Below the pieces are notes generated by a model. It was given only the letters and a program-made list of their open reading frames with translations, was not told the DNA's origin and made no database searches. 64,000 nucleotides of DNA from assembly GCF_010729665.1 (NCBI RefSeq), contig NZ_AP022610.1, positions 3,286,001 through 3,350,000 on the forward strand, read 5' to 3'. The position numbers were made by a program, and so were the translations under genes. This document shows, in pieces, positions 25,751 to 34,887 of the stretch (position 1 is the stretch's first letter; each line of letters starts with the position of its first letter). The stretch comes from Mycolicibacterium madagascariense (lineage in GTDB: Bacteria > Actinomycetota > Actinomycetes > Mycobacteriales > Mycobacteriaceae).

Positions 25751-26469
25751 GCGGCCAGGTCGCACTGGTGACGGGTGCAGCCGGCGGCATCGGACGCGAG
25801 ATCACCCGCGCACTCACCGCAGCCGGATGGACCGTCGCGGCAACCGATCTCGCCGACGCAGGCGAAACATCGAGCGCCGCACAGACATTCCCCGCCGATC
25901 TGAGTGGTGGCCGGGCGGCGTGTCACGCCGTCGTCGACGACGTGCTCGGCCACTTCGGGCGGCTGGACCTCCTGGTCAACAATGCGGCGACGATGACGGT
26001 CGTCGAGCCGACGGTCGCGACGATGCCGCTGTGGTGGCGCGACATCGCCGTCAACCTGAACGCTCCCCTCTGGCTGACCCAGGCCGCCGCCCCCGCCTTG
26101 CGGCAGAGCCGGGGCCAGGTCGTCAACATGTGCAGCATCTCCGCACTGCGGGGTGAGCCGGGCTTCAGCGCCTATGCGGCGAGCAAGGCGGGACTGCTGG
26201 GGATGACGCGGTCGCTGGCCCGCGAGCTCGCTCCCGCCGTCAGGGTGAACGCGATCGCCCCGGGGCCCACCGACACCGAGCAGCTCACCCGGGATGCGGA
26301 ATTCGCCGGTGTCGGTCTGGACGAGTTGCGTCGGCGGTACGCCTCGGCCATGCCGTCCGGACGGTTGGTCACCCCGGCCGAGGTAGCCGATCTCGTCGTA
26401 TTCCTCTCTGCCGCAGAATCTTTCACCGGTGAGTGCGTGCAGATCAACGGCGGGATGCTGATGTCGTGA
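25747..26469 (+). CDS. SDR-family oxidoreductase (second of pair)
   Basis: A 240-residue classical SDR with TGAAGGIG, NNAAT, catalytic Ser in MCSISALRG, YAASK, and APGPTDTEQL. It is translationally coupled to the preceding SDR by a GTGA overlap, hence start GTG 25747 and not the longer open frame. Two different SDRs in a row suggest successive redox steps, or a heteromeric enzyme. A TetR gene follows after 63 bases. Confidence 0.85.
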   Translation: MSGQVALVTGAAGGIGREITRALTAAGWTVAATDLADAGETSSAAQTFPADLSGGRAACHAVVDDVLGHFGRLDLLVNNAATMTVVEPTVATMPLWWRDIAVNLNAPLWLTQAAAPALRQSRGQVVNMCSISALRGEPGFSAYAASKAGLLGMTRSLARELAPAVRVNAIAPGPTDTEQLTRDAEFAGVGLDELRRRYASAMPSGRLVTPAEVADLVVFLSAAESFTGECVQINGGMLMS

Positions 26470-26532
26470 GAGGATGCGGTGTGACGCCGTCGGAAATCCG
26501 TTGCCGCCGGCGGGGGAAGGGGCGGAACGGCG

Positions 26533-27246
26533 ATGGCGCAGCGTCAGGGTGATCAGGTCGACGTCGGGGTCTCACCCGGTGACAGCGACCGCCGGGGCTA
26601 CATCCTCGTCGTCGCGGCCCGGCTCTTCGGGGAACGGGGTTACCTCAACACGACCATGACGGAGATCGCCCGTGAGTGCGGGCTCGGTCAGTCGTCGCTG
26701 TACTACTGGTTCCGGCAGAAGGAAGACATCCTGCTGGGCCTGCTGGCGCTCAACCGCGTGTCCCTGGCATTCGCGGAACGGATGTTGGCCGAGACCGGTT
26801 CGCCCGCGGTACGCCTGCTGCGACTGCTGCGCTTCGACATCCTCGAGCTGTGCTCGTCGTCGGTCGACATCTGCGAGGTGGAGGTGCTCGCCGAGCGTCA
26901 ACCCGACGTATTCGCCGAATTCTGGGCCGACACCGCGCTGCTGCACCGCTACGTCGGAAGCCTCATCGGCGACGGCATCGCGTGCGGTGAGTTCGTCGAT
27001 TGCGACGTCGAATTCGCCGCACTCAACATCTGCGCCGCCGAAGAAGGCGTGCAGCGGCGGTACCGCAACTCCGCGGCGCACGCCCCCGGCAGTTCGAGCC
27101 CATTCCGCCACCGGGACTACTCCCGTGAACACGTCGCGACCGAACTCTCGGCGATGCTGATACGCGGCCTGCTGCGCGACCCCGGCACGCTGGCAAGGAT
27201 CACCGCTGCCGCGGCCGACCACGACGACGTTGCCCCTCCCCCGTGA
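26533..27246 (+). CDS. TetR/AcrR-family regulator
   Basis: A 237-residue repressor-type protein. The N-terminal helix-turn-helix is at about residues 25-65 (AARLFGERGYLNTTMTEIARECGLGQSSLYYWF). The C-terminal ligand domain is unusually rich in Cys and acidic residues around residue 110 (LCSSSVDICEVEVL). It ends the creatininase-SDR-SDR operon and is the best local candidate for binding the three TCGATA palindromes, which have the size usual for TetR operators. No palindrome lies in front of it. Confidence 0.8.
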   Translation: MAQRQGDQVDVGVSPGDSDRRGYILVVAARLFGERGYLNTTMTEIARECGLGQSSLYYWFRQKEDILLGLLALNRVSLAFAERMLAETGSPAVRLLRLLRFDILELCSSSVDICEVEVLAERQPDVFAEFWADTALLHRYVGSLIGDGIACGEFVDCDVEFAALNICAAEEGVQRRYRNSAAHAPGSSSPFRHRDYSREHVATELSAMLIRGLLRDPGTLARITAAAADHDDVAPPP

Positions 27247-27269
27247 TGTCGGCGGTTTAGAGTCGACCC

Positions 27270-27662
27270 ATGAGCGACACGTTCCGCGCCCTGGCCGACG
27301 AGAAGTTCGTCTCCCTCACGACGTTCAAGCGCGACGGGGACGGCGTGGCGGCACCGGTGTGGATCGTCGCCGACGGTGACCGGTTGGCGGTGTGGACCCC
27401 TGCCGATAGCTGGAAGGTCAAGCGGCTGCGCCGCGATCCCCGGGTCACGCTGGTTCCCTGCGGTCGGCGCGGCGCGGTCTCCGAGCACGCCGTCCCCGTC
27501 AAGGGGACCGCCGAGGTGCTCGACGATCCGTCGGTCGTGGCGAAAGTGGAAGCGACGTTGAAGGAGAAGTACGGGTTCGAGTATCGCGTGGTGACCCTCA
27601 TCGAACGCATCGTGGCGCGCGGCGCCAAGCCGCGCGTCGTCATCGCCATCACCCTGGCGTGA
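27270..27662 (+). CDS. PPOX-class F420-dependent oxidoreductase family protein
   Basis: A 130-residue single split-barrel protein of the flavin/F420 (PPOX, Rv-type) family: KFVSLTTFKRDGDGVAAPVWIVADGDRLAVWTP at the start, then KVKRLRRDPRVTLVP. These bind F420 or flavin and reduce small substrates. ATG 27270 is close to the TetR stop. It is convergent with the VIT gene, with a small hairpin between them. Confidence 0.8.
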   Translation: MSDTFRALADEKFVSLTTFKRDGDGVAAPVWIVADGDRLAVWTPADSWKVKRLRRDPRVTLVPCGRRGAVSEHAVPVKGTAEVLDDPSVVAKVEATLKEKYGFEYRVVTLIERIVARGAKPRVVIAITLA

Positions 27663-27680
27663 CCGACGTCAATTCGTCGG
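27663..27680. terminator. Hairpin between convergent PPOX and VIT genes
   Basis: CCGACG (27663-27668), loop TCAATT, CGTCGG (27675-27680): a perfect 6-bp stem just after the PPOX stop. Confidence 0.45.
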
Positions 27681-27719
27681 CGGCCGAGGGCTTTTCGGTC
27701 TCCAGACGACGCGCCGGGC

Positions 27720-28496
27720 TCAGGTGATCGCGGTCCCGATGAGGTGGCCGACGCCATAGGTGAATGCCAGGCCCACCGCGCCGCCGACGATGAGACGGAT
27801 CATGGCCGTACCGATGCGCGCCCCGCCGATGCGGGCACTGATCGCGCCGGCCACTCCCAGGGCGATCAACACCACCAGCACCGTGACCGGCACGCGCCAC
27901 GCCGCCGGCGGCAGCAGCATGGCCAGCAGCGGCAACAGGGCGCCGATCGTGAAGGATGCAGCCGAGGCCGCCGCAGCCTGCCGGGGCTTCGCGATGTCGT
28001 CGGGATCGAGGTTCAGCTCGGCATCCAGGTGCGCGGCGAGCGCGTCGTGGGCGTGCAACTCACGGGCGACCTGGGCGGCGGTGTCCGGTGACAGGCCCTT
28101 GGACTCGTAGATCGTGGTCAGCTCGGCTAGTTCGGCCTCGGGCATCAGTTCGAGCTCGCGGCGTTCCTTGGCGAGCAGCGCCGTCTGGCTATCACGTTGA
28201 GAGGACACCGACACGTATTCGCCGAGTGCCATCGACACCGATCCGGCGGCCAACCCGGCCAGCCCTGCCGTGAGGATGGGGCCCGTCGCCGTGGTGGCCC
28301 CTGCCACGCCGACGACGATGCCTGCTACCGAGACGATCCCATCGTTGGCGCCGAGCACCGCGGCCCGCAGCCAGTTGAGTCGGCCGGCGGCACCGTGATG
28401 GGGCTCGGCATCGTGGGGATGATCGACCTCCGTGGAGATGACGTCCGCGGAGAGCCCAACCGAGGGCGCGGGGTTGTCGAGGTTCATGCCATTCAT
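27720..28496 (-). CDS. VIT1/CCC1-family metal transporter
   Basis: A 258-residue membrane protein of the vacuolar-iron-transporter type. The first helix pair contains LRAAVLGANDGIVSVAGIVVGVAGA, the second GSVSMALGEYVSVSSQRDSQ, and a long charged cytosolic helical region (about residues 105-175) carries the metal-binding carboxylates. Three C-terminal helices follow. It probably exports Fe(II) or Mn(II). No IdeR iron box was seen upstream. Confidence 0.85.
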   Translation of the reverse strand: MNGMNLDNPAPSVGLSADVISTEVDHPHDAEPHHGAAGRLNWLRAAVLGANDGIVSVAGIVVGVAGATTATGPILTAGLAGLAAGSVSMALGEYVSVSSQRDSQTALLAKERRELELMPEAELAELTTIYESKGLSPDTAAQVARELHAHDALAAHLDAELNLDPDDIAKPRQAAAASAASFTIGALLPLLAMLLPPAAWRVPVTVLVVLIALGVAGAISARIGGARIGTAMIRLIVGGAVGLAFTYGVGHLIGTAIT

Positions 28497-28940
28497 GAAA
28501 CACGTTGCGGCGGTGGTCGTGCCAGCGAGCCAAGGCTCGCCAAAGTAGCACGGGCGTGACGACCCTCGAAAGCGGTACCGGCAGTGAGGGATGCCTCACC
28601 ATATCTTCATCGTCCGGCACCCGTTGACGAGTCCGACCGTCAAACGTTCTGTCGGACAATGGTTTTGCGACCATACGATCGAGTCGTCATCGAGTCCGCC
28701 CAACCCGATGCGACCACGCGGTCCCGTCATGGGGCTCGCGGAGGGAGCGCGTGCCCGCTCGGGTCGTCGTCGTCGCGACCTGACTCGTGGGCGAGATCAC
28801 AGGCCGACCCACCTCGAACGATGGCGCGATACTCGAGCACACAGGTGCAGCCGCTGGCCGGGTGTTTCACCTGGCGGCCCGTGGGAACCCCGCCACCACA
28901 CATCGCATCCGCGTGTGACCTCGCAAACGGAGGAGACATC
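28497..28940. other. Divergent intergenic region with a GTCCGAC dyad
   Basis: 444 bases between the VIT (minus) and transglutaminase-like (plus) genes. It contains an inverted repeat GTCCGAC (28631-28637) and GTCGGAC (28651-28657) with a 13-base spacer, and a GGAGGAGAC ribosome-binding site for the next gene. No convincing small gene was found. Confidence 0.4.
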
Positions 28941-29756
28941 ATGCAGATACGAGTCGGCTTCGAGATGGCCTTCGACAGCCCACAACCCACCCCCATCATC
29001 TTCAACCTCAACGTCCACTACTCCCGGGTCTCCGATCTGGTGACCCGGGACAATCTGATGTTCGATCCGCCGGTTCCGGTCAGCGGCTATCGCGATCCCT
29101 TCGGCAATTGGTGCACCCGCATCGTGGCGCCGCCGGGGCGGATTCGGATCACCTCCGACGCCGTCGTCAACGACTCCGGCCGACCCGATGCCTTCGTCCC
29201 CGACGCCGAACAGGTACCCGTCGCCGACTTGCCGGAGGAGACGCTGGTGTATCTGCTGGGCAGTCGGTACTGCGAGACCGACCGGCTGTCACAGACGGCG
29301 TGGGACCTCTTCGGCGACGGACCGACCGGATGGGGCCGCGTGCAGGCGATCTGCGACTACGTCCATCAGCACCTCACCTTCGACTACCAACGCGCGCGCC
29401 ACACCCGAACGGCGTTGGAGGCGTTCAACGAACGCGTCGGGGTCTGCCGGGACTTCACTCATCTCGGGGTCGCGTTCTGCCGGGCGATGAACATTCCGGC
29501 GCGGTATTGCAACGGCTACGTCGGCGACATCGGCATCCCGCCGCAGGCCTCCCCGATGGACTTCGCCGCGTGGATGGAGGTCTTCCTCGGCGGACGGTGG
29601 CACACCTTCGACCCGCGCAACAACACCCCGCGCATCGGTCGGGTGTTGATCGCACAGGGCCGCGACGCCGCCGACGTGGCATTGAGCAACTGCTTCGGCC
29701 CGAGCATTCTGACCGACTTCCGGGTGTGGACCGAGGAAGTCCCCTCGAGTCGTTGA
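28941..29756 (+). CDS. Transglutaminase-like family protein
   Basis: A 271-residue protein with an N-terminal beta-domain and a transglutaminase/protease-like core. The nucleophile region is VGVCRDFTHLG (Cys169), the Asp side is WHTFDPRNN (His221, Asp224). The position that in many relatives reads HAW is AAW here (residues 209-211), so the usual triad His is missing and His221 may or may not replace it. Possible roles are peptide hydrolysis or ligation. ATG 28941 is certain from its GGAGGAGAC site. Confidence 0.75.
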   Translation: MQIRVGFEMAFDSPQPTPIIFNLNVHYSRVSDLVTRDNLMFDPPVPVSGYRDPFGNWCTRIVAPPGRIRITSDAVVNDSGRPDAFVPDAEQVPVADLPEETLVYLLGSRYCETDRLSQTAWDLFGDGPTGWGRVQAICDYVHQHLTFDYQRARHTRTALEAFNERVGVCRDFTHLGVAFCRAMNIPARYCNGYVGDIGIPPQASPMDFAAWMEVFLGGRWHTFDPRNNTPRIGRVLIAQGRDAADVALSNCFGPSILTDFRVWTEEVPSSR

Positions 29757-29774
29757 CGTTTCGCGGACGGCGGG

Positions 29775-31157
29775 TCAGACCCGCTCGCGCGCGGCCAATC
29801 GTCGTGCGCCACTGATCAATCCGGTCAGCACCGCTGCGACGACGAACGAGAAGATCGACGCGCTCATCCACGGCTGGGCGGTGAAGCCGATGAGCTCGGC
29901 CAGGCGCCCCCACGCCGCTGCCCACCACTGCACCTGTCCCGGGTAGATGAGCTGGTAGGTGATGAAGCCAAAGGCCCAGGGCAGCAACATGAGCCACCGC
30001 GATGGCGAGCTGGGGGTCAGATCCCACTCGCGTCTTCCGGAGAAGCAGAAGTAGTCCACGACGAGCACCGCGAACAGCGGTACGAAGACCGAGCCGATCA
30101 GCGAGAGGAAGCTCGCGTAGCCGTAGATGTCGACCGCCAGGGCGAGCACCGTGATCACGACACCGACCACGAGCGAGATCAGACGGCGGTCCCAGCGGGG
30201 GCGCAGATTCTGCGTGGACACGGTCGTCGAGTACACGTTGGCGAAGGACTGGTCGATTTCGCGGACTGCCAGGACGGCGAACGCCAACCCGCCCAGCGGA
30301 ACCGCGATGAACGCGGCGAAGATGTGATCGCCGTCGGCGGCCACGGTGACCAGTGCCAGCAGACCCAGTGCGTAGCAAGCGATCTGGGCGAAGCCATAAC
30401 CGAAGAAGGCGCCCGTGAACGCTGCGGCCGAGCTCCGGGAGTGCCTGGCGTAGTCGGCGGCCATCGGCACCCACGACACCGCGACCGCCACCGTCGTGTC
30501 GACGGCGATGCTGAACCCGGACCAGCTGCCCTCCGTCACGGACGGCAGCGGGTGGCTCAGCAGTTCGACGAACAGGTAGACCATCGCGATGAGCACCGCG
30601 ACGGTGACGTACCGACGCAGCACCCTGATGGCACCCAGCGGATACAGCGACAGCAGCGTCGTGATCACGCCACCGACGACCACCCAAATCCATTGCGGCA
30701 CGGAGGGAAGCACCGTGTTGGCCGCAGTGGAGATCGTCACCAGCTCGAAGGTGCCCCAGCCGATCATCTGCGCGACGTTCAGCACGGTGGGCAGGTAGGA
30801 GACGCGGCTGCCCAGCAGACCGCGAAGCAGCACCATCGCGGGTGCGCCGGTCTGCGTGCCGGGGATGGCCGACATCGCGACGGCCGCCGTGCCCAGGCAC
30901 GTTCCGAGGACCGTCGCCAGCAGCGCTGCGAGCAGCGACAGGTGCGGCGTTCCCGGGCCGAAGGGCTGCAGGACGACGGCCGCTCCCGTGAAGCCGAGGA
31001 GGCTGACGCCCAGGTTTCCCCAGAGACCCAGCTGATCGAGCACCCCCAGTACCCGGGGCGCAGGCTCCACCAGGGTCGGAGGCACCTCGTCGCTGGCGAC
31101 GCCATGGCTGAACGGGCCGTGGCCGAACGGACGGGGACGACTCACACCAGTCGACAT
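29775..31157 (-). CDS. NCS1 permease under TPP riboswitch (probable thiamine/HMP transporter, CytX-like)
   Basis: A 460-residue membrane protein with 12 predicted helices of the purine-cytosine/NCS1 type (GLWGNLGVSLLGFTG, LGTCLGTAAVAMSAIPGTQTG, LNVAQMIGWGTFELVTI). Its leader is a TPP riboswitch, so the cargo is probably a thiamine precursor such as hydroxymethylpyrimidine, or thiamine itself. ATG 31157 sits about 10 bases after the GGGAGAG at the riboswitch 3' end; GTG 31166 is also in frame. Repression by TPP would occlude this site. Confidence 0.8.
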   Translation of the reverse strand: MSTGVSRPRPFGHGPFSHGVASDEVPPTLVEPAPRVLGVLDQLGLWGNLGVSLLGFTGAAVVLQPFGPGTPHLSLLAALLATVLGTCLGTAAVAMSAIPGTQTGAPAMVLLRGLLGSRVSYLPTVLNVAQMIGWGTFELVTISTAANTVLPSVPQWIWVVVGGVITTLLSLYPLGAIRVLRRYVTVAVLIAMVYLFVELLSHPLPSVTEGSWSGFSIAVDTTVAVAVSWVPMAADYARHSRSSAAAFTGAFFGYGFAQIACYALGLLALVTVAADGDHIFAAFIAVPLGGLAFAVLAVREIDQSFANVYSTTVSTQNLRPRWDRRLISLVVGVVITVLALAVDIYGYASFLSLIGSVFVPLFAVLVVDYFCFSGRREWDLTPSSPSRWLMLLPWAFGFITYQLIYPGQVQWWAAAWGRLAELIGFTAQPWMSASIFSFVVAAVLTGLISGARRLAARERV

Positions 31158-31168
31158 CGCACTCACTC

Positions 31169-31259
31169 TCCCTACGCCGGCATTACCCGGTCAGGTTCAT
31201 GCGGTCGGTGGCCCCACAGCCACCCTCTCAGCCCGGTGATCTCCGAGCTCCCGCGTTCC
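31169..31259 (-). ncRNA. TPP (THI-box) riboswitch
   Basis: On the minus strand the leader shows the conserved THI-box elements in order: GGGAGC, CTGAGAGGG, a P3 stem GGTGGC/GCCACC, GAACCTGA, then CCGGGTAATGCCGG and CGTAGGGA. The fit to the TPP aptamer is essentially complete. Because the 3' end carries the ribosome-binding purines, translational control is likely. Confidence 0.92.
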
Positions 31260-31413
31260 AACACGCTCAAGGTAGCGCACCGACGTCGGTTGGGGGGCGC
31301 GGGTGGGCGTTTGCCGTCCCGCCCCCGGTCGCGGTCAGCGCGCTCGGGGCGCAGTGCCCGGGTTCCGAATCCGGTCGGTCGTATCATGAGTGCTCACAAC
31401 GGAGGGCTTTGGT

Positions 31414-32043
31414 GTGGGTGCACGGACGTCAGCACGTCGAGACGCCGACGCCGCGTCCACGAATGGCTCCGACGCCGGTTCCCACGCCCAGCGGCTGCTC
31501 GCCGCGATGTCGGAGTCGATCGCCGAGCACGGATACGCGCACACGACCGTCGCCGAGATCGTCCGACGGGCCCGGGCATCGCGGCGCACCTTCTACGAAT
31601 GCTTTCCCGACCGTGAAGCGGCGCTCGTTGCTCTGCTGACCGAAGCCAATGAGCAGATGGTGCAAGCCATTTCGGCCGCGGTGGATCCCGGTGCGCCATG
31701 GGACCGGCAGGTGCGCCAGGCCGTCGAGGCCTGGATCGACCGCGCCGAGACCCAGCCCGCCCTGACGGTGACCTGGATCAGGGACGTGCCCTCACTCGGT
31801 GCGGCGGCCCGCTCCCTGCAGCGCCATGCCATGCAGGGATTCATCGACATGGTGCGGGCCTTGAGCAGCACCCCCGAACTGCGCGCAGCCGGAATCGAAC
31901 CGGTGTCCAGAGTGCAGGCGATCATGCTGATCGGCGGGCTGCGCGAACTGACGGCCATAACCGTCGAGGCCGGTGGCCGGCTGCGCGACGTCGCCGAGGA
32001 CGCCGTGCAGTCGGCGATCGCGCTCGTTCGACCCGACTTCTGA
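31414..32043 (+). CDS. TetR-family regulator of the P450 gene
   Basis: A 209-residue TetR protein: helix-turn-helix at about residues 30-75 (MSESIAEHGYAHTTVAEIVRRARASRRTFYECF), then an all-helical ligand domain. GTG 31414 has a GGAGGG site 7 bases upstream; an earlier in-frame GTG at 31390 is less likely. A TATCAT -10-like box lies at 31382-31387. The P450 gene starts 80 bases downstream on the same strand, so TetR probably controls the pair. Confidence 0.75.
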   Translation: MGARTSARRDADAASTNGSDAGSHAQRLLAAMSESIAEHGYAHTTVAEIVRRARASRRTFYECFPDREAALVALLTEANEQMVQAISAAVDPGAPWDRQVRQAVEAWIDRAETQPALTVTWIRDVPSLGAAARSLQRHAMQGFIDMVRALSSTPELRAAGIEPVSRVQAIMLIGGLRELTAITVEAGGRLRDVAEDAVQSAIALVRPDF

Positions 32044-32123
32044 CACCCCGTTGCCGTGGCAGGTACGTTCGCGTACCGTCGAGGTGGTACGTCGATGTAC
32101 CCGACCCCGACGGAGGAGATGAC

Positions 32124-33485
32124 GTGGCCGAAGCAACGACGGACCCGGTGCGGTTCCCCCCAGGTCCCCGGCTGCCGAAGGCGCTGCAGGGACTGGGCTT
32201 CGTGACCGCGCGCCAACAGTCGATGGCGTTGGCAGGCAAGCGATTCGGCCCGGCCGTGACGTTGAACCTGCCCATCTTCGGCAAGGCGGTCGTGATCAGC
32301 GACCCCGCCCTGATCAAGGACGTCTTCACCACCAACCCCGAACTGCTGGGCCTGGAGTCCAACCTCGGCGCGGTACTGGGTCCGGGGTCGAGCTTCAGCC
32401 TCAACGGCGAGGAGCACCGGCAGCGGCGCAAGCTGCTCGTTCCGCCCTTCCACGGCAAGCGGATGAAGACCTACGAACAGCTCATCGAGGAGGAGACGCT
32501 GCGCGAGATCGCGACGTGGCCCGAGGGGGTGGAGTTCGCCACGCTGGAGTCGATGATGCGGATCACCCTGAGTGCGATCCTGCGGGCCGTGTTCGGTGCG
32601 CAGGGCCAGGCCCTCGACGACCTGCGTGAACTACTCCCGCCCGCGGTGTTGCTCGGTTCGCGGCTCGCCGTACTGCCCCCGCTGGCCCGACGAGACTTCG
32701 GGCCGGGCACCCCGGGCCGACGTCTGCGCGACTTCCGGCGGCGGTACGACGTGATCGTGCAGAAGCTGGTCGACGACGCCCGGGCCGACCCCCAACTCGA
32801 CGAGCGGTCCGACGTGCTGTCGATGATGCTGCGGGCCTGCTACGACGATGGGTCGCCCATCACGTTCGAACACCTGGCCGACGAGTTGCTGACGCTGCTG
32901 GTCGCCGGGCACGAGACCACCGCCACGACGTTGGCGTGGACCGTGGAACGACTGCGTCGCCACCCCCGATTGCTCGAACGTCTCACCGCCGAGGTCGACG
33001 CCGGCGGATCGGACCTCCTGCAGGCCACCATCTGGGAGGTCCAGCGGACCCGCCCCGTCATCGACGCCACCATCCGCTGCACGCGCACGCGACTCCGCTT
33101 GGGCGAGTGGGTGATTCCCGAGGGACGCACACTGATCGTCAGCTTCACCCAGGTACACGACTCGGAGACCAACTTCCCGGCGGCCGACGCCTTCGACCCC
33201 GACCGCTTCACGGACGCCAAGCCGGACACCTACACGTGGATTCCCTACGGCGGCGGAGTGCGTCGCTGCATCGGCGCCGCCTTCGCCAACATGGAGATGA
33301 TGGTGACGCTGCGCACGCTGTTGCAGACGTTCGAGTTGGTGCCCACCCAGGCTCCGGCCGAGAAACGCCAATCCCGCGGCATCGCCAACGCCCCCAAACA
33401 CGGCGGTCTCGCCGTCGTCCACCGCCGCGCGCCCCGCGCGGAACCTGCCGCGTCGCGCGCCGACGCCGTTCCCGCGACGCCCTAG
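32124..33485 (+). CDS. Cytochrome P450, CYP138-like
   Basis: A 453-residue P450. The I-helix oxygen motif is AGHETTATT (residues 261-269), ExxR appears as EVQR, and the haem-binding region is PYGGGVRRCIG with Cys382; the usual Phe at the head is Tyr. The N-terminal RFPPGPRLPKALQGL and PPFHGKRMKTYEQLIEEETLRE resemble M. tuberculosis CYP138, which likewise lies beside a TetR gene. It needs a ferredoxin partner, none of which is nearby. GTG 32124 has a GGAGGAGA site; the frame stays open well upstream but overlaps the TetR gene. Confidence 0.85.
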   Translation: MAEATTDPVRFPPGPRLPKALQGLGFVTARQQSMALAGKRFGPAVTLNLPIFGKAVVISDPALIKDVFTTNPELLGLESNLGAVLGPGSSFSLNGEEHRQRRKLLVPPFHGKRMKTYEQLIEEETLREIATWPEGVEFATLESMMRITLSAILRAVFGAQGQALDDLRELLPPAVLLGSRLAVLPPLARRDFGPGTPGRRLRDFRRRYDVIVQKLVDDARADPQLDERSDVLSMMLRACYDDGSPITFEHLADELLTLLVAGHETTATTLAWTVERLRRHPRLLERLTAEVDAGGSDLLQATIWEVQRTRPVIDATIRCTRTRLRLGEWVIPEGRTLIVSFTQVHDSETNFPAADAFDPDRFTDAKPDTYTWIPYGGGVRRCIGAAFANMEMMVTLRTLLQTFELVPTQAPAEKRQSRGIANAPKHGGLAVVHRRAPRAEPAASRADAVPATP

Positions 33486-33696
33486 GCTCAGAGCCCCCGC
33501 CCCCTGGCCCCCGGGAACGGTGGTCGACGAGCAGCGTGCCGTGTGAGAACCCTAGGGTGGGTGACGTCACACGATGTGGAGATCGAGGTGCGCGCGTCTG
33601 TGGCGACTCGCCGATAAGCGGGTAGCGAGGGAGCCGACTCCAGCATCCTGGTATGGCCGTGTCGACGACACACCGGACAGGGGGCGGGGAACGACA

Positions 33697-34809
33697 ATGC
33701 GGTTCGAGTCCGCGGGGGAAGCCCGTGGCACGGGTCTCCGATTCGCCGACTACTGGCGCGAACCGGATCACTACGCCTGGATGGTCGGCTACCTGCGCGC
33801 CCGCGGCCTGGCCACCCGGGTGCGGCTGTTGATCGCCGGGGCGACCGCGAGCTACCTGTTCCTGCCGTGGTCGATGCTGCTCAGCGCGGCCGGGCCCCGC
33901 GGACCGTGGCAGCGCGCCGCCGTCATGGTCGCGACGGGAGCCGTTCTGCTCGCCAGCGCGTCGTTTGCGACGAACTGGCCGGCCCGGCGATGGTCGGTCG
34001 TCCGCGCCGTGCTCGCCGGCGTGGGGACCGCGCTGGTGTGCCTCAGTTACACCGATCCGATCGTCGGGCTCGTCGGCTGCGCGACCTTCGCCATGCTGGG
34101 CGGTTACATCGCGTTCTTTCACTCACTGCGGCTCCAGACCCTCAACCTCGGCCTGGGCCTGCTGGTTGCAACGGTGCTGGCCTCTCGTGCGCTGATGGAC
34201 ACGCGCGGCGAGGTCATCGCGACTCTGAACGTGTACCTCGTCGTCGCGGTCACGATCCTGGCGCTGCCGGCGACCGCCCACGTCCTGGCGCACTTCCTGG
34301 GCGGAGATCTCAATACCTCCGACACCGACCCGCTCACCGGGCTGCTGAACCGACGAGCGTTCTACCGTGCCACCCATCACCTGCTCGCCACCGCCGAGGG
34401 TTCGCCTTCCCGTCACCTCAGCGTGTTGATGGTCGACCTCGACGACTTCAAGGGCCTCAACGACTCTCAGGGCCACCGCGCGGGCGACGCCGCCCTCGTC
34501 GGGGTCAGCCGCCTTCTCGTGAACCACACCGCCGACGACGCCGTGGTCGCCCGCGTCGGCGGGGAGGAGTTCCTGATCGCCGACCTGGCCGACCCATCGA
34601 GCGCCCAGCGGTGTGCCAGTGCGCTCTGCGCGATCATCACCGCCGCGGAATACGACACCACCGCCAGCATCGGCGTCGCCAGCGCTGACCTCGTCGCCCA
34701 TCCCTTCACCGATGACCGCGCGCTCATCGACCACCTCATCGACCAGGCCGACACCGCCATGTACGACGCCAAGCGCGCCGGCGGGAATCAGTTCCGTTCG
34801 GCGCCCTGA
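33697..34809 (+). CDS. Membrane-anchored diguanylate cyclase (GGDEF)
   Basis: A 370-residue protein. Six predicted membrane helices fill residues about 45-200, and a GGDEF domain follows (DTDPLTGLLNRRAFYRATHHLL, VDLDDFKGLNDSQGHRAGDAAL, VARVGGEEF). The catalytic signature is the active GGEEF variant. No RxxD inhibitory site is seen at the standard position. It should make c-di-GMP at the membrane. ATG 33697 is chosen; the frame opens upstream to 33574. A hairpin (34817-34831) separates it from the convergent LuxR gene. Confidence 0.8.
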   Translation: MRFESAGEARGTGLRFADYWREPDHYAWMVGYLRARGLATRVRLLIAGATASYLFLPWSMLLSAAGPRGPWQRAAVMVATGAVLLASASFATNWPARRWSVVRAVLAGVGTALVCLSYTDPIVGLVGCATFAMLGGYIAFFHSLRLQTLNLGLGLLVATVLASRALMDTRGEVIATLNVYLVVAVTILALPATAHVLAHFLGGDLNTSDTDPLTGLLNRRAFYRATHHLLATAEGSPSRHLSVLMVDLDDFKGLNDSQGHRAGDAALVGVSRLLVNHTADDAVVARVGGEEFLIADLADPSSAQRCASALCAIITAAEYDTTASIGVASADLVAHPFTDDRALIDHLIDQADTAMYDAKRAGGNQFRSAP

Positions 34810-34816
34810 CGCCGCC

Positions 34817-34831
34817 CGGGCCGACGGCCCG
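34817..34831. terminator. Hairpin between GGDEF and LuxR genes
   Basis: CGGGCC (34817-34822), loop GAC, GGCCCG (34826-34831), placed 8 bases after the GGDEF stop between convergent genes. Confidence 0.45.
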
Positions 34832-34887
34832 CCATCGACTCCGATGTCGAATTGCCTTGCTGCAGAGGATATCTCGACCTCGCGACG

